Notes: a model not told the origin generated them from the sequence alone. A stretch of 64,000 bases of DNA from Pseudomonas iridis (GCF_017980685.1 NZ_JACXXO010000001.1:806001-870000); one strand, 5' to 3'. Shown: positions 38,823 to 49,510, counted from the first letter of the stretch. Program-made: numbers and translations.

Positions 38823-40274
38823 ATGCATCAAATGACTCTGGCCGAGATCGCTCGTGGTCTTGCCGATAAAAAGTTTTCCTCCGAAGAGCTGACCAAAGTC
38901 CTGCTGGCGCGTATTTCCCAGCTCGATCCGCAGCTCAACAGTTTCATCAGCCTCACCGAAGAGCTGGCCCTCGAGCAGGCGAAAGCCGCTGATGCACGCC
39001 GGGCCAATGGTGAGAGCGGCGCCCTGCTGGGCGCGCCGATCGCCCACAAAGACCTGTTCTGCACCCAGGGCATTCGCACCAGTTGCGGCTCGAAGATGCT
39101 CGACAACTTCAAGGCTCCGTACGACGCCACCGTGGTCGCCAAACTGGCCGCTGCCGGCGCCGTGACCCTGGGCAAGACCAACATGGACGAGTTCGCCATG
39201 GGTTCGGCCAACGAGTCGAGCTGGTACGGCGCGGTAAAAAACCCGTGGAATCTGGAACACGTGCCGGGCGGCTCGTCCGGTGGTTCGGCGGCGGCCGTTG
39301 CCGCTCGTCTGTTGCCAGCGGCCACCGCCACTGACACCGGTGGCTCGATCCGTCAGCCAGCCGCGTTCACCAACCTCACCGGCCTGAAACCGACGTACGG
39401 TCGTGTTTCGCGCTGGGGCATGATCGCCTACGCCTCCAGCCTCGATCAGGGCGGGCCGTTGGCGCGCACTGCCGAAGACTGCGCAATTATGTTGCAAGGT
39501 ATGGCCGGCTTCGATCAGAACGACTCCACCAGCATCGATGAGCCCGTGCCGGATTACTCCGCCAGCCTGAACGAATCGCTGCAAGGCTTGCGCATCGGTG
39601 TGCCGAAGGAATACTTCAGCGCCGGTCTCGACCCGCGCATTGCCGAGCTGATCCAGAACAGCATCAAAGAGCTGCAGAAGCTCGGTGCCGTGATCAAGGA
39701 AATCAGCCTGCCGAACATGCAGCACGCGATTCCTGCGTACTACGTGATCGCGCCGGCAGAAGCCTCCTCGAACCTGTCGCGTTTCGACGGCGTGCGTTTC
39801 GGCCATCGCTGCGAGAACCCGGAAAACCTCATCGATCTGTACAAGCGCTCCCGTGGCGAAGGCTTCGGGCCTGAAGTACAGCGCCGGATCATGGTCGGTG
39901 CCTACGCGCTGTCCGCCGGTTACTACGATGCCTACTACCTCAAGGCGCAGAAGATTCGCCGCTTGGTGAAGAACGATTTCATGACTGCCTTTAATGAAGT
40001 CGACATCATCCTCGGCCCAACCACGCCGAACCCGGCCTGGAAACTCGGCGCCAAGAACAGCGACCCGGTCGCTGCCTATCTGGAAGACGTCTACACCATC
40101 ACCGCCAACCTCGCGGGCCTGCCGGGCCTGTCGATGCCGGCCGGTTTTGTCGACGGTCTGCCGGTCGGCGTGCAGCTGCTCGCTCCGTATTTCCAGGAAG
40201 GCCGTTTGCTCAACGTTGCGCATCAGTACCAGTTGAACACCGACTGGCACACCCGCACCCCAACCGGCTTCTGA
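38823..40274 (+). CDS. gatA: Asp/Glu-tRNA amidotransferase subunit A
   Basis: GatA is the amidase subunit that releases ammonia from glutamine and feeds it to GatB. The 483-residue amidase-signature protein has the Ser-cisSer-Lys triad as Lys76 ([11 protein letters not shown]), Ser151 ([13 protein letters not shown]) and Ser175 ([10 protein letters not shown]). It is followed by gatB after ten bases. The presence of gatCAB implies that at least one of Gln-tRNA or Asn-tRNA is made by the indirect route in this organism. Confidence 0.97.
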   Translation: MHQMTLAEIARGLADKKFSSEELTKVLLARISQLDPQLNSFISLTEELALEQAKAADARRANGESGALLGAPIAHKDLFCTQGIRTSCGSKMLDNFKAPYDATVVAKLAAAGAVTLGKTNMDEFAMGSANESSWYGAVKNPWNLEHVPGGSSGGSAAAVAARLLPAATATDTGGSIRQPAAFTNLTGLKPTYGRVSRWGMIAYASSLDQGGPLARTAEDCAIMLQGMAGFDQNDSTSIDEPVPDYSASLNESLQGLRIGVPKEYFSAGLDPRIAELIQNSIKELQKLGAVIKEISLPNMQHAIPAYYVIAPAEASSNLSRFDGVRFGHRCENPENLIDLYKRSRGEGFGPEVQRRIMVGAYALSAGYYDAYYLKAQKIRRLVKNDFMTAFNEVDIILGPTTPNPAWKLGAKNSDPVAAYLEDVYTITANLAGLPGLSMPAGFVDGLPVGVQLLAPYFQEGRLLNVAHQYQLNTDWHTRTPTGF

Positions 40275-40284
40275 GGAGACACAC

Positions 40285-41730
40285 ATGCAATGGGAAGTCG
40301 TGATCGGGCTGGAGATTCATACCCAGCTCACCACCCGGTCGAAAATCTTTTCCGGTAGTTCGACCACGTTCGGCTCCGAGCCGAACACTCAGGCGAGCCT
40401 GATCGATCTGGGCATGCCCGGCGTATTGCCGGTGCTGAACCAGGAAGCAGTGCGCATGGCGGTGATGTTCGGTCTGGCGATTGACGCCGAGATCGGTCAG
40501 CACAACGTGTTCGCGCGTAAAAACTACTTCTACCCGGATCTGCCGAAGGGCTACCAGATCAGCCAGATGGAATTGCCGATCGTCGGCAAGGGCCACCTGG
40601 ACATCGCGCTGGAAGACGGCACGGTCAAACGTGTCGGCATCACCCGCGCGCACCTGGAAGAAGACGCCGGCAAGAGCCTGCACGAAGAATTCAACGGTGC
40701 CACCGGCATCGACCTGAACCGTGCCGGCACGCCGCTGCTGGAAATCGTTTCCGAGCCGGACATGCGCAGCGCCAAGGAAGCCGTGGCTTACGTCAAGGCA
40801 ATCCACGCGCTGGTCCGTTATCTGGGCATCTGCGACGGCAACATGGCCGAAGGTTCGCTGCGTTGCGACTGCAACGTGTCGATCCGTCCGAAAGGCCAGG
40901 TTGAATTCGGCACGCGCTGCGAAATCAAGAACGTCAACTCGTTCCGTTTCATCGAGAAGGCGATCAACTCCGAGATCCAGCGTCAGATCGAGCTGATCGA
41001 AGACGGCGGCAAAGTGATCCAGCAGACCCGTCTGTACGATCCGAACAAGGACGAAACCCGTCCGATGCGTTCCAAAGAGGAAGCCAACGACTACCGTTAC
41101 TTCCCCGATCCGGACCTGCTGCCAGTGGTCATCGAAGAGTCGTTCCTCGGCGAGGTGCGCGCCACCCTGCCGGAACTGCCTCCACAGAAACGCGAGCGCT
41201 TCCAGGAGCAATTCGGTCTGTCGGTCTATGACGCCAGCGTCTTGGCCACCAGCCGCGAACAAGCTGATTACTTCGAGAAAGTCGCCACCATCGGCGGCGA
41301 CGCCAAACTGGCGGCGAACTGGGTGATGGTCGAGTTGGGCAGCCTGCTCAACAAGCAAGGCCTGGACATCGACGAGTCACCGGTTTCGGCCGAGCAATTG
41401 GGCGGCATGCTGCAGCGCATCAAAGACAACACCATCTCTGGCAAGATCGCCAAGGTTGTGTTCGAAGCGATGGCCAACGGTGAAGGCAGCGCAGACGAGA
41501 TCATCGAAAAGCGTGGCCTGAAGCAAGTCACCGACAGCGGCGCGATCTCGGCGGTGCTGGACGAAATGCTCGCGGCCAACGCCGAGCAGGTCGAGCAATA
41601 CCGCTCGGCAGACGAAGCCAAACGCGGCAAGATGTTCGGCTTCTTCGTCGGTCAGGCCATGAAAGCCTCCAAAGGCAAGGCCAACCCGCAGCAAGTGAAC
41701 GAACTGCTGAAAAGCAAGCTCGAAGGCTGA
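40285..41730 (+). CDS. gatB: Asp/Glu-tRNA amidotransferase subunit B
   Basis: GatB activates the tRNA-bound carboxylate with ATP and transfers ammonia delivered from GatA. The 481-residue protein has the catalytic cradle domain with [15 protein letters not shown] at the start, LSPKGYQ-type [13 protein letters not shown] near residue 75, [13 protein letters not shown] near 194, the helical domain and the C-terminal YqeY-like tail domain (about 335–481) ending [15 protein letters not shown]. It is the last gene of the gatCAB operon; a paired REP element lies 38 bases past the stop. Confidence 0.97.
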   Translation: MQWEVVIGLEIHTQLTTRSKIFSGSSTTFGSEPNTQASLIDLGMPGVLPVLNQEAVRMAVMFGLAIDAEIGQHNVFARKNYFYPDLPKGYQISQMELPIVGKGHLDIALEDGTVKRVGITRAHLEEDAGKSLHEEFNGATGIDLNRAGTPLLEIVSEPDMRSAKEAVAYVKAIHALVRYLGICDGNMAEGSLRCDCNVSIRPKGQVEFGTRCEIKNVNSFRFIEKAINSEIQRQIELIEDGGKVIQQTRLYDPNKDETRPMRSKEEANDYRYFPDPDLLPVVIEESFLGEVRATLPELPPQKRERFQEQFGLSVYDASVLATSREQADYFEKVATIGGDAKLAANWVMVELGSLLNKQGLDIDESPVSAEQLGGMLQRIKDNTISGKIAKVVFEAMANGEGSADEIIEKRGLKQVTDSGAISAVLDEMLAANAEQVEQYRSADEAKRGKMFGFFVGQAMKASKGKANPQQVNELLKSKLEG

Positions 41731-41768
41731 CCACAATGGAGCCAGAGCCAAAGTCTGGCTCCGATCCC

Positions 41769-41858
41769 TGTGGGGGCGAGCCTGCTCGCGAAAGCGTCAT
41801 GACATCCGATAGAGATATTGAATGTGATGGCCTCTTCGCGAGCAGGCTCGCTCCCACA
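41769..41858. repeat. Paired REP palindrome, GTGGGAGCGAGCCTGCTCGCGAA family
   Basis: TGTGGGGGCGAGCCTGCTCG and TCGCGAGCAGGCTCGCTCCC are inverted around a 45-base spacer, between gatB and the RlpA-like gene. The right end of the element stops 10 bases before the ribosome site of the next gene. Confidence 0.85.
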
Positions 41859-41879
41859 TTGTTAATTGGGAGCTTTCGA

Positions 41880-42251
41880 ATGAAACACCTGCTAGGCGCC
41901 TGCGCCCTGCTCTCCTTACTCGCCGGTTGCGCCAGCACTGACATCATCGACCCGCACGGTTACGACAAGACCGGCGTCGCCTCCTATTACGGAGCCAAAC
42001 ACCACGGTAAACGCACCGCCAGTGGCGAAGCGTTCAACCAGAATGCCCTGACTGCCGCCCATCGCCAGCTACCCTTCGGTACCCGGGTGAAAGTCACCAA
42101 CCTGAAAAACGATGAATCCGTCGTGGTCCGTATCAACGATCGCGGCCCACACACCCGTGGACGCTTGATCGATGTGTCCCGCAAAGCCGCCGAACAACTC
42201 GGTATGCTGCGCAGCGGCACTGCACGGGTTCGCGTGCAGGCCCTCGACTGA
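41880..42251 (+). CDS. Short RlpA-like lipoprotein (double-psi beta-barrel)
   Basis: This 123-residue predicted lipoprotein has a signal peptide with lipobox LLAGC (Cys at about 17) and a single DPBB domain of the RlpA type: GVASYYGAKHHGKRTASGEAF with the conserved acidic residue, LPFGTRVKVTNLKN and VRINDRGPHTRGRLIDVSR. In full-length RlpA this domain is the lytic transglycosylase that cuts glycan strands lacking stem peptides; here the C-terminal SPOR domain is absent, so it would not be targeted to the septum in the same way. The ATG at 41880 is preceded by GGGAG; the longer frame would cover the REP element. Confidence 0.88.
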   Translation: MKHLLGACALLSLLAGCASTDIIDPHGYDKTGVASYYGAKHHGKRTASGEAFNQNALTAAHRQLPFGTRVKVTNLKNDESVVVRINDRGPHTRGRLIDVSRKAAEQLGMLRSGTARVRVQALD

Positions 42252-42264
42252 TGGAGCGCCGACC

Positions 42265-43359
42265 ATTTTTGCCCTAGCCGATTTGCCGCTGATCAGCCTT
42301 ATCGAATTGTTCGCCGGGCTGTGCCTGCTGATCTTCGGTGCAGAACTGATGGTACGCGCGGCAGTGCGCCTGGCTGCTCGCCTGCATGTGCGGCCGCTGA
42401 TCATCGGCCTCACCGTGGTCGCGTTTGGCAGCAGTGCGCCGCAAATGGCCGTCAGCCTGCAAGCGGCACAGGCGCATACCCCGGACATCGCGGTCGGCAG
42501 TGTGATCGGCAGCAGTATCTTCAATATTCTGGTGACCCTCGGCCTGTCGGCGCTGATCATTCCGTTGCGGGTGTCGCGGCAGTTGGTGCGCCTCGACATT
42601 CCGCTGATGATCGGCGCCAGTCTGCTAGTGTTCTTGCTGGCCTGGAATAAAGAGCTCGGGCGCCTCGACGGCATTCTGTTGCTGAGCGCACTGGCGCTGT
42701 ACCTCGGTTTGCTGCTGCGCCAGTCGCGGCATTCGGCACGACCGCATGCGGAACACCCTGAAACTGCGCCGGCATCGTGGTTCGTCAGTGCGCTGATGAT
42801 CATTGTCGGCCTGGCCATGCTGGTGTTCGCTGGACGTCTGTTACTGGGCGCCGCCGTCGTGGTGGCCACTGACCTTGGATTCTCCGAGCGAGTGATCGGC
42901 CTGACCGTCGTTGCTGTCGGCACTTCGCTGCCAGAACTCGCGACGTCGCTGATTGCGGCTCTGCGCGGGCAGCGGGACATCGCCGTGGGCAACGTGATCG
43001 GCGCCAATCTGTTCAATCTGCTTGGGGTGCTTGGGCTTACTGCACTGATCGCACCGATGCCTTTGTCTGTCTCGCCCAATGCGCTGGATTTCGACCTGCC
43101 GGTGATGCTCGGTGTCGCCGTGTTGTGCCTGCCAGTGTTCTATTCCGGCTACCGCGTGACCCGCGTCGAAGGTCTGCTGCTGCTCGGTTTGTATCTGGTG
43201 TATGGGCTGCACGTGGTGTCGTTCACCACCGGCATGCCGCTGGCCGGCAAACTGGAACAGCTGATGCTGTTTTATGTTCTGCCGCCGCTGCTGGCGTTTC
43301 TGCTGTTCACGTCCGTACGCGCCTGGCGCCGCCAACACCACAAGAGGGATATGCCATGA
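42265..43359 (+). CDS. Calcium/sodium antiporter (CaCA family, YrbG-like), apparent ATT start
   Basis: This integral-membrane cation antiporter of about 364 residues has two homologous halves of five helices each. The two alpha repeats are visible as LTVVAFGSSAPQMAVSL near residue 48 and LTVVAVGTSLPELATSLIAA near 213, with the ion-coordinating Ser and acidic or Gln residues. No ATG or GTG gives a sensible N-terminus: the in-frame ATG at 42172 overlaps the lipoprotein gene by 80 bases and adds an odd Cys-rich stretch. GGAG at 42253–42256 stands eight bases before an in-frame ATT at 42265, giving (M)FALADLPLISLIELFAGLC; a TTG at 42283 is the alternative. Its stop overlaps the next start as ATGA. 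Confidence 0.82.
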   Translation: MFALADLPLISLIELFAGLCLLIFGAELMVRAAVRLAARLHVRPLIIGLTVVAFGSSAPQMAVSLQAAQAHTPDIAVGSVIGSSIFNILVTLGLSALIIPLRVSRQLVRLDIPLMIGASLLVFLLAWNKELGRLDGILLLSALALYLGLLLRQSRHSARPHAEHPETAPASWFVSALMIIVGLAMLVFAGRLLLGAAVVVATDLGFSERVIGLTVVAVGTSLPELATSLIAALRGQRDIAVGNVIGANLFNLLGVLGLTALIAPMPLSVSPNALDFDLPVMLGVAVLCLPVFYSGYRVTRVEGLLLLGLYLVYGLHVVSFTTGMPLAGKLEQLMLFYVLPPLLAFLLFTSVRAWRRQHHKRDMP

Positions 43360-43733
43360 CCGAATCGAAGAAGTCCGGGGTTGAAGTCCGCCGTCAGGTA
43401 ATGGGCGATGTGTTCGTTGATCGCGCCTTGGGCAATGCCACCGAATTCACCCAGCCGTTGCAGGATTTCGTCAACGAACATGCCTGGGGTGGTGTGTGGA
43501 ATCGCGAAGGTCTGCCGCTGAAAACCCGCAGCCTGATTACCCTCGCCGCGCTGACTGCGTTGAAGTGCCCGCAAGAGCTGAAGGGACATGTGCGCGGTGC
43601 ACTGAACAATGGCTGCACCGTGGAAGAGATTCGCGAAGCGCTGCTGCATTGCGCGGTGTACGCCGGGGTCCCGGCGGCGATTGATGCGTTTCGGGCGGCG
43701 CAGGAAGTGATCGACAGTTACCAGAAAAGCTAA
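43356..43733 (+). CDS. Carboxymuconolactone decarboxylase-family protein (PcaC-like)
   Basis: This 125-residue protein belongs to the CMD/AhpD fold. Its length and segments (REGLPLKTRSLITLAALTAL, ELKGHVRGALNNGCTVEEI and LLHCAVYAGVPAAIDAFRAA) match 4-carboxymuconolactone decarboxylase PcaC of the protocatechuate pathway more than peroxidase AhpD, since no CxxC redox pair is present. No other pca genes are nearby and it is coupled to a cation antiporter through an ATGA overlap, so the true substrate is doubtful. GAGGGAT precedes the ATG. A REP element follows immediately after the stop. Confidence 0.85.
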   Translation: MTESKKSGVEVRRQVMGDVFVDRALGNATEFTQPLQDFVNEHAWGGVWNREGLPLKTRSLITLAALTALKCPQELKGHVRGALNNGCTVEEIREALLHCAVYAGVPAAIDAFRAAQEVIDSYQKS

Positions 43734-43735
43734 AA

Positions 43736-43810
43736 GCTCGCAGCCTTCGGCAGCTCCTACAGTGAAATGCGCTCCCCTGTAGGAGCTGCCGAAGGCTGCG
43801 ATCCTTTGAT
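43736..43810. repeat. Paired REP palindrome, GCAGCTCCTACA family
   Basis: GCTCGCAGCCTTCGGCAGCT and AGCTGCCGAAGGCTGCGATC are inverted around a 17-base spacer, in the convergent gap between the CMD-family gene and the AEC carrier. Confidence 0.85.
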
Positions 43811-43818
43811 CTTGCCCT

Positions 43819-44760
43819 TCAGATCCACCCACCCCACTGCAAAATGAAGATCCCGAGATTGGTGGTGATCGCCGCCATCAACGTGGTCAGCACAATAATC
43901 GCCGCCGCCAGTTCATGATTACCCTGCGCCGCCCGGGCCATGACAAAACTGGCTGCCGCCGTCGGGCTGCCGAAGTACAGAAACAGAATTCCCAGTTCCG
44001 CCCCGCGAAAACCACATAACCATGCGCCAAGGGTCGCGAGCACCGGCAAGCCGATCATCTTCACCAGACTTGAGCTGAGCGCCATGTTGCCGCTCTTGCG
44101 CAGCGCCGCCAGCGACAGCGTGCCGCCAATGCAGATCAACGCCAGCGGCAAGGTGGTTTGCGCCAGATACTGGCCAGAGGTTTCCAGCCATCCCGGCAGA
44201 CTGATCTTGAAGTAGGCAAACGGCGCCGCCGCAATCACGCTGATGATCAGCGGATTGCTGAACACACTTTTGCAGATGCTCCACGGGTCGGATTTGATCA
44301 CCGGGCTGTAGACCGCCAGCACAATGGTCGAGAGCGTGTTGTAGAACAGGATCACCAGCGCCGCGAGAATCGCCCCAAGCGAAATGCCGTAATCGCCATA
44401 CATGCTCGCGGCGAGCGCCAGGCCGATCACCCCGTTATTGCCGCGAAACGCGCCTTGGGTATAGATGCCGCGATCTTCGCGCGGACACTTGAAAATCGCC
44501 CAGCCCCACGCGACGGCGAAACTCACCAGCGTGGCAATCGAGAAGTAGATCAGCAGCGCCGGTTGCAACGCGGCGTGCAGGTCGGCATGCAGAATGCCGA
44601 GGAACAGCAGCGCCGGCATGGTGACGTTGAACACCAGCGACGATGCCGTGTGGATAAAGTTGTCGTTGATCCAGTCGATGCGCTTGAGCAGCACACCGAG
44701 AAACAGCATGGCAAACACCGGCGCGGTAATGTTCAGGGTTTCGAGGAAGATTGCCAGCAT
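43819..44760 (-). CDS. AEC-family transporter (auxin efflux carrier type)
   Basis: This 313-residue inner-membrane protein has about ten transmembrane helices in two halves of five, the pattern of the auxin efflux carrier family; bacterial members such as MdcF and MleP transport malonate, malate or related acids. Landmarks are ITAPVFAMLFLGVLLKRIDW near the start, GAFRGNNGVIGLALAASMYG near residue 105 and LALICIGGTLSLAAL near 215. The substrate cannot be deduced. It stands alone between two REP elements and upstream of garD; a link with dicarboxylic sugar acids is possible but not shown. Confidence 0.88.
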   Translation of the reverse strand: MLAIFLETLNITAPVFAMLFLGVLLKRIDWINDNFIHTASSLVFNVTMPALLFLGILHADLHAALQPALLIYFSIATLVSFAVAWGWAIFKCPREDRGIYTQGAFRGNNGVIGLALAASMYGDYGISLGAILAALVILFYNTLSTIVLAVYSPVIKSDPWSICKSVFSNPLIISVIAAAPFAYFKISLPGWLETSGQYLAQTTLPLALICIGGTLSLAALRKSGNMALSSSLVKMIGLPVLATLGAWLCGFRGAELGILFLYFGSPTAAASFVMARAAQGNHELAAAIIVLTTLMAAITTNLGIFILQWGGWI

Positions 44761-44823
44761 GCCGGGGAGCCTTGGGTGAGCGTCGTTAGGGGCCTAATGA
44801 TAAGCCACAAGTCCCCCGGCGTC

Positions 44824-44900
44824 TGTGGGATCGCCTTCGCGAGCAGGCTCGCTCCCACACTAGATCGGCGATCGAATGTGGGAGCGAGCCTGCTCGCGAA
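44824..44900. repeat. Paired REP palindrome, GTGGGAGCGAGCCTGCTCGCGAA family
   Basis: CTTCGCGAGCAGGCTCGCTC and GAGCGAGCCTGCTCGCGAAG are inverted with only a 20-base spacer, just past the 3' end of garD. The relative order of the arms is the opposite of the copy at 391 (tail-to-tail), so the long stem has a short loop. Confidence 0.85.
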
Positions 44901-44916
44901 GAACGATAACCCGGTC

Positions 44917-46470
44917 TCAGGTAATCGGCGCCGGATTAAACAACGTAATGTCGTTATGCAGCTTGTGCTTCTCAGCCCACGTCTGCTGTTTGCCGCTGGC
45001 AACATCCAGGTAGTAGTGGAACAACTCCCAACCCAGCTCCTCGATAGTCGCCCTTCCGGTCGCAATCCGCCCGGCATCGATATCGATCAGATCAGGCCAG
45101 CGCTGCGCCAGCTCAGTACGTGTCGACACCTTCACCACCGGCGCCATCGCCAGCCCGTAAGGCGTGCCGCGCCCGGTCGTGAACACATGCAGGTTCATCC
45201 CCGCCGCCAGTTGCAACGTGCCGCAGACAAAATCACTGGCTGGGGTCGCGCAGAAAATCAAACCCTTCTGCTTGAAACGCTCGCCCGGACCAAGGACACC
45301 ATTGATCGCGCTGCTGCCGGATTTAACGATCGAACCCAGCGACTTCTCGACGATGTTCGACAACCCGCCCTTCTTGTTGCCTGGCGTGGTGTTGGCACTG
45401 CGATCCGCTTCACCCTTGGCCAGATAGCGGTCGTACCAATCCATTTCGCGCACCAGTTCCTCGGCGACGGTTTTGGTTTGCGCCCGAGAGGTCAGCAGAT
45501 AAATCGCGTCGCGCACTTCGGTGACTTCGGAAAACATCACCGTTGCCCCCGCCCGCAACAGCAGGTCCGAGGCATAACCCAGCGCCGGATTAGCGGTGAT
45601 CCCGGAAAACGCATCACTGCCGCCGCACTGCATCCCCAGGATCAGTTCAGAAGCCGGCACGGTTTCGCGGCGGCGCTGGTCGAGTTTCTTCAAACGCACC
45701 TCCGCCAACGCCATGATCTGCTCGATCATCTCGGTAAAACCGTGACTGGAATCCTGCAAGCGATACAGCCACGGATCGCTGAGATCGACCGAGGCATCGT
45801 CCTCGTGCATCACCTGCCCGGCCTGCAATTTCTCGCAGCCCAGACTGATCACCAGCGCCTCGCCGCCCAGATTCGGGTTGCGCGCCAGATTGCGCACGGT
45901 ACGGATCGGGATGTAGGCGTCGGTGGCAGTGATCGCCACACCACAGCCGTAACTGTGGGTCAGCGCCACCACGTCATCGACGTGCGGATACTTCGGCAGC
46001 AGCTCGTCCTTGATGCGTTTTACCGCGTGATCGAGCACGCCAGTCACGCACTGCACGGTGGTAGTAATGCCGAGAATGTTGCGCGTGCCGACGGTGCCGT
46101 CGGCGTTGCGGTAACCCTCGAAGGTGAAACCTTCCAGCGGCGCCTGCGCCTCTGGCACCTCGGTGGACAATGGCAAGCTGTCCAGCGGTGGCGCGGTCGG
46201 CATGCGCAGTTGATCTTCCTTGACCCAACTGCCACGGGGAATCGGCTGCAACGCGTAGCCGATGGTCTGACCGTAGCGAATCACCTGGCCGCCCTCGGGA
46301 ATCTCCTCGAGGGTGACCTTATGGCTCTGCGGCACAAAATCCACGGTCACCAGACCGTCCGGGAACTCGGTGCCGGCCGGTACGCCCTGGTCGTTGACCA
46401 CAATTACTACGTTGTCCCGCTCGTGCAGGCGGATGTAGCGCGGCGAGTCGGAATGTTCAATCAACTGCAT
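44917..46470 (-). CDS. garD: Galactarate dehydratase
   Basis: GarD dehydrates galactarate (mucate) to 5-keto-4-deoxyglucarate. The 517-residue protein belongs to the UxaA/GarD family: an N-terminal SAF-like domain (about 15–90, [20 protein letters not shown]) and a large C-terminal domain with [20 protein letters not shown] near residue 165, [20 protein letters not shown] near 272 and [20 protein letters not shown] near 425. Iron or another divalent metal is used by family members. GAGGAG precedes the ATG. It is the distal gene of the kdgD–dehydrogenase–permease–garD unit, 11 bases after the permease. The length and domain order separate it from altronate dehydratase. Confidence 0.92.
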   Translation of the reverse strand: MQLIEHSDSPRYIRLHERDNVVIVVNDQGVPAGTEFPDGLVTVDFVPQSHKVTLEEIPEGGQVIRYGQTIGYALQPIPRGSWVKEDQLRMPTAPPLDSLPLSTEVPEAQAPLEGFTFEGYRNADGTVGTRNILGITTTVQCVTGVLDHAVKRIKDELLPKYPHVDDVVALTHSYGCGVAITATDAYIPIRTVRNLARNPNLGGEALVISLGCEKLQAGQVMHEDDASVDLSDPWLYRLQDSSHGFTEMIEQIMALAEVRLKKLDQRRRETVPASELILGMQCGGSDAFSGITANPALGYASDLLLRAGATVMFSEVTEVRDAIYLLTSRAQTKTVAEELVREMDWYDRYLAKGEADRSANTTPGNKKGGLSNIVEKSLGSIVKSGSSAINGVLGPGERFKQKGLIFCATPASDFVCGTLQLAAGMNLHVFTTGRGTPYGLAMAPVVKVSTRTELAQRWPDLIDIDAGRIATGRATIEELGWELFHYYLDVASGKQQTWAEKHKLHNDITLFNPAPIT

Positions 46471-46481
46471 GACACCGCTCC

Positions 46482-47846
46482 TCAGGAATGCGCTTGAGAC
46501 AATTTACCGCTGGCTTCAACACCGCCAGTGGTTGGCGGCTCTTTGAGCACCACACGTTTGATCGGGCCGACGATCACCAGATAGCTGAACACCGCTACCA
46601 GTGCGTTGGCACCCACGAACACCAGCGCCCATTTGAACGAACCGGTGGAGCTGATGATGTAGCCAATCACGATCGGCGTGGTGATCGAAGCGATGTTGCC
46701 GAAAGTGTTGAACAGGCCACCGCTCAGACCGGCGATCTGTTTTGGCGACGTGTCGGAAACCACTGCCCAGCCCAATGCGCCAACGCCTTTGCCGAAGAAA
46801 GCCAGCGCCATGAAGCCCACGACCATCCACTCAACATCAACATAGTTGCAGGCGACGATGCTGCTGGAAACCAGCAGGCCCGCGATGATCGGTGCCTTGC
46901 GGGCGAAGGTCAGCGAGTGGCCCTTGCGCAGCAGGTAATCGGAAATCACCCCGCCGAGGACACCACCGATAAAGCCGCAGATCGCCGGCAACGAAGCGAT
47001 GAAACCAGCCTTGAGGATGGTCATGCCACGTTCCTGCACCAGGTAAACCGGGAACCAGGTCAGGAAGAAGTAGGTGATGCCGTTGATGCAGTACTGGCCC
47101 AGATACACGCCGAGCATCATGCGGTTGGTCAGCAACTGGCGGATGTAGTCCCACTTCGGGCCGTCGGATTTTTTGCCGCGCTGGTCCATGTCGACCATCC
47201 CGCCGTTATCAGCGATGTGCTTGAACTCGGCATCGTTGATGCTCGGGTGTTCCCGCGGGCTGTGGATAACCTTCAGCCAGATCAGCGAGAAGACGATGCC
47301 GAGGATACCCATGACGATGAACACGTGTTCCCAGCCGAAGCTGTAGACGATCCAGCCCATCAGCGGTGCGAACAACACAGTGGCGAAATATTGCGCCGAG
47401 TTGAAGATCGCCGAAGCGGTGCCGCGTTCAGCGGTCGGGAACCAGGCCGCGACGATGCGTGCGTTGCCGGGGAAGGACGGCGCCTCGGCCAGGCCCACCA
47501 GAAAGCGCAGCATGAACAGCGCAACAATCGCCGTGGACATGCCGAACTCACCGACAAAGCCTTGCAGCACGGTGAACAGCGACCAGGTGAAAATGCTCAG
47601 GGCATAGACTTTTTTCGAGCCGAAGCGATCAAGCAGCCAGCCACCGGGAATTTGCCCGGCCACGTAGGCCCAACCGAATGCGGAGAAGATATAGCCGAGG
47701 GTGACCGCGTCGATACCGAGGTCTTTTTGCAGGCTGGAACCGGCGATCGCAATGGTCGCGCGGTCGGCATAGTTGATCGTGGTCACCAGAAACAGCATGA
47801 GCAGGATCAAATAGCGGACGTGAGTCGGCTTTTGAGTCGGTTGCAT
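46482..47846 (-). CDS. garP: MFS glucarate/galactarate permease
   Basis: This 454-residue major facilitator has 12 transmembrane helices and belongs to the anion:cation symporter group that includes GudP and GarP of E. coli. Landmarks are the start [40 protein letters not shown] near residue 24, [20 protein letters not shown] near 58 and [20 protein letters not shown] near 114. The symbol is chosen because of the adjacent galactarate dehydratase; glucarate uptake is equally possible. The ATG at 47846 has GGGAG upstream, and the longer frame runs into the REP-like repeat. It lies directly before garD. Confidence 0.88.
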   Translation of the reverse strand: MQPTQKPTHVRYLILLMLFLVTTINYADRATIAIAGSSLQKDLGIDAVTLGYIFSAFGWAYVAGQIPGGWLLDRFGSKKVYALSIFTWSLFTVLQGFVGEFGMSTAIVALFMLRFLVGLAEAPSFPGNARIVAAWFPTAERGTASAIFNSAQYFATVLFAPLMGWIVYSFGWEHVFIVMGILGIVFSLIWLKVIHSPREHPSINDAEFKHIADNGGMVDMDQRGKKSDGPKWDYIRQLLTNRMMLGVYLGQYCINGITYFFLTWFPVYLVQERGMTILKAGFIASLPAICGFIGGVLGGVISDYLLRKGHSLTFARKAPIIAGLLVSSSIVACNYVDVEWMVVGFMALAFFGKGVGALGWAVVSDTSPKQIAGLSGGLFNTFGNIASITTPIVIGYIISSTGSFKWALVFVGANALVAVFSYLVIVGPIKRVVLKEPPTTGGVEASGKLSQAHS

Positions 47847-47905
47847 GTAGATGTACTCCCACTGATTATTTTTATGCGCGGGTGAATCTTCTTTGGTCTG
47901 GCTTT

Positions 47906-47992
47906 TGTGGGAGCTGGCTTGCCAGCGATGCAGGCGACGTGGTGTATCAGTCACTCCGCGATGATGCTATCGCTGGCAAGCCAGCTCCCACA
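47906..47992. repeat. Paired REP palindrome, GTGGGAGCTGGCTTGCCAGCGATG family
   Basis: TGTGGGAGCTGGCTTGCCAG and CTGGCAAGCCAGCTCCCACA are inverted around a 40-base spacer. It lies inside the galactarate operon, between the dehydrogenase and the permease, where it may affect message stability. The same family recurs at 52439, 57223 and, as a single copy, 58040. Confidence 0.85.
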
Positions 47993-48004
47993 GGTATTGC
48001 TGGA

Positions 48005-49450
48005 TCAGGAGCCGATGTAGCTGGTTTTCACGACCGTGTAGAACTCCTGCGCATAGCGACCTTGCTCACGTGATCCATAGGACGAACCCTTACGGCCACC
48101 GAACGGAACGTGGTAATCCACGCCGGCAGTCGGCAGGTTGACCATCACCATCCCGGCCTGGGAATGACGTTTGAAGTGGTTGGCGTACTTCAGCGACGTG
48201 GTGGCGATACCGGCCGACAGGCCGAACTCGGTGTCGTTGGCCATGGACAGCGCAGCGTCGTAATCGGCCACGCGGACGATGTTGGCCACCGGGCCGAAAA
48301 TCTCTTCGCGGCTGATGCGCATCGATGCTTCGCTGTCGGCAAACAGCGTTGGCGCGAGGAAGTAGCCCTCGGTGTCACAGGTCACCAGACCACCGCCGCT
48401 GACCAGACGCGCACCTTCGGACTGGCCGATGTCGATGTACTTCATGTCCTGTTCAAGCTGTGCCTGCGATACCACCGGACCGATATCGGTGCCGGATTTC
48501 AGCGCGTGGCCGACCTTGATCGACTTCATACGCTCGGCCATGGCTTCGACGAATTTGTCGTGAATCCCGGCGGTGACGATCAAGCGGCTCGACGCTGTGC
48601 AGCGCTGGCCGGTGGAGTAGAACGCACTTTGCACCGACAACTCGACCGCTTGCTTGAGGTCGGCGTCGTCGAGAATGATCTGCGGATTCTTGCCGCCCAT
48701 TTCCAGCTGGACCTTGGCCTGACGCGACACACAGTTGACCGCGATCTGACGGCCAACACCGACAGAACCCGTGAAGCTGATGCCATCGACTTTCGGGCTG
48801 TTGACCAATGCTTCGCCGACCACACGGCCGCTGCCCATCACCAGGTTGAACACGCCGGCCGGGAAGCCTGCGCGGGAGATGATTTCGGCCAGCGCCCAAG
48901 CGCAGCCCGGTACCAGATCGGCAGGTTTCAAAACCACGCAGTTGCCGTAGGCCAGGGCCGGAGCGATCTTCCACGATGGAATGGCAATCGGGAAATTCCA
49001 CGGGGTGATCAGACCGACCACGCCCAGTGCTTCGCGAGTAACTTCGACGTTAACGCCCGGGCGCACCGACGGCACGTAATCGCCGGACAAACGCAGGCAC
49101 TCCCCCGCGAAGAACTTGAAGATGTTACCGGCGCGGGTCACTTCGCCGATGGCTTCGGGCAGGGTCTTGCCCTCTTCCCGGGCCAGCAACGTACCGAGCT
49201 CTTCGCGACGAGCGAGAATTTCCGAGCCGACCTTATCCAGCGAATCGTGACGAGCCTGAATACCCGAAGTCGACCAGGCCGGGAACGCTGCGCGCGCAGC
49301 GTCGATGGCGGCGTTGACCTGAGCCAGATCTGCCTTGGCGTAGTCGCCGATGGTGTCACTCAACTCGGACGGGTTGATGTTGGCCGAGTAATCGGAACCG
49401 GCGACCCATTCACCGTTGATGTAGTTGTCGTAGCGTTTTGAATCAGTCAC
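48005..49450 (-). CDS. Alpha-ketoglutarate semialdehyde dehydrogenase (ALDH superfamily)
   Basis: This 481-residue enzyme is a canonical aldehyde dehydrogenase with catalytic Cys284 ([10 protein letters not shown]), Glu250 ([10 protein letters not shown]), Asn152 (PWNFPIAIP) and the cofactor loop FTGSVGVGR near 226. Between kdgD and a galactarate permease/dehydratase pair, its expected substrate is 2,5-dioxopentanoate, oxidised to 2-oxoglutarate with NAD(P)+. The start is GTG at 49450, with GAGGAG eight bases upstream. It follows kdgD by 60 bases. The function is an inference from context; the ALDH family assignment is certain. Confidence 0.9.
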   Translation of the reverse strand: MTDSKRYDNYINGEWVAGSDYSANINPSELSDTIGDYAKADLAQVNAAIDAARAAFPAWSTSGIQARHDSLDKVGSEILARREELGTLLAREEGKTLPEAIGEVTRAGNIFKFFAGECLRLSGDYVPSVRPGVNVEVTREALGVVGLITPWNFPIAIPSWKIAPALAYGNCVVLKPADLVPGCAWALAEIISRAGFPAGVFNLVMGSGRVVGEALVNSPKVDGISFTGSVGVGRQIAVNCVSRQAKVQLEMGGKNPQIILDDADLKQAVELSVQSAFYSTGQRCTASSRLIVTAGIHDKFVEAMAERMKSIKVGHALKSGTDIGPVVSQAQLEQDMKYIDIGQSEGARLVSGGGLVTCDTEGYFLAPTLFADSEASMRISREEIFGPVANIVRVADYDAALSMANDTEFGLSAGIATTSLKYANHFKRHSQAGMVMVNLPTAGVDYHVPFGGRKGSSYGSREQGRYAQEFYTVVKTSYIGS

Positions 49451-49510
49451 TGAAGTCGCTCCTCACGCAAAAGGCCGCTGATTGCTCGGCGGCCTCGGTT
49501 TTATCGGGTG

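Noticed and set aside
43356-43733. Naming the CMD-family gene pcaC
   Set aside because: Length and motifs are PcaC-like, but no protocatechuate genes are nearby and the gene is coupled to a cation antiporter, so the symbol would overstate the evidence.
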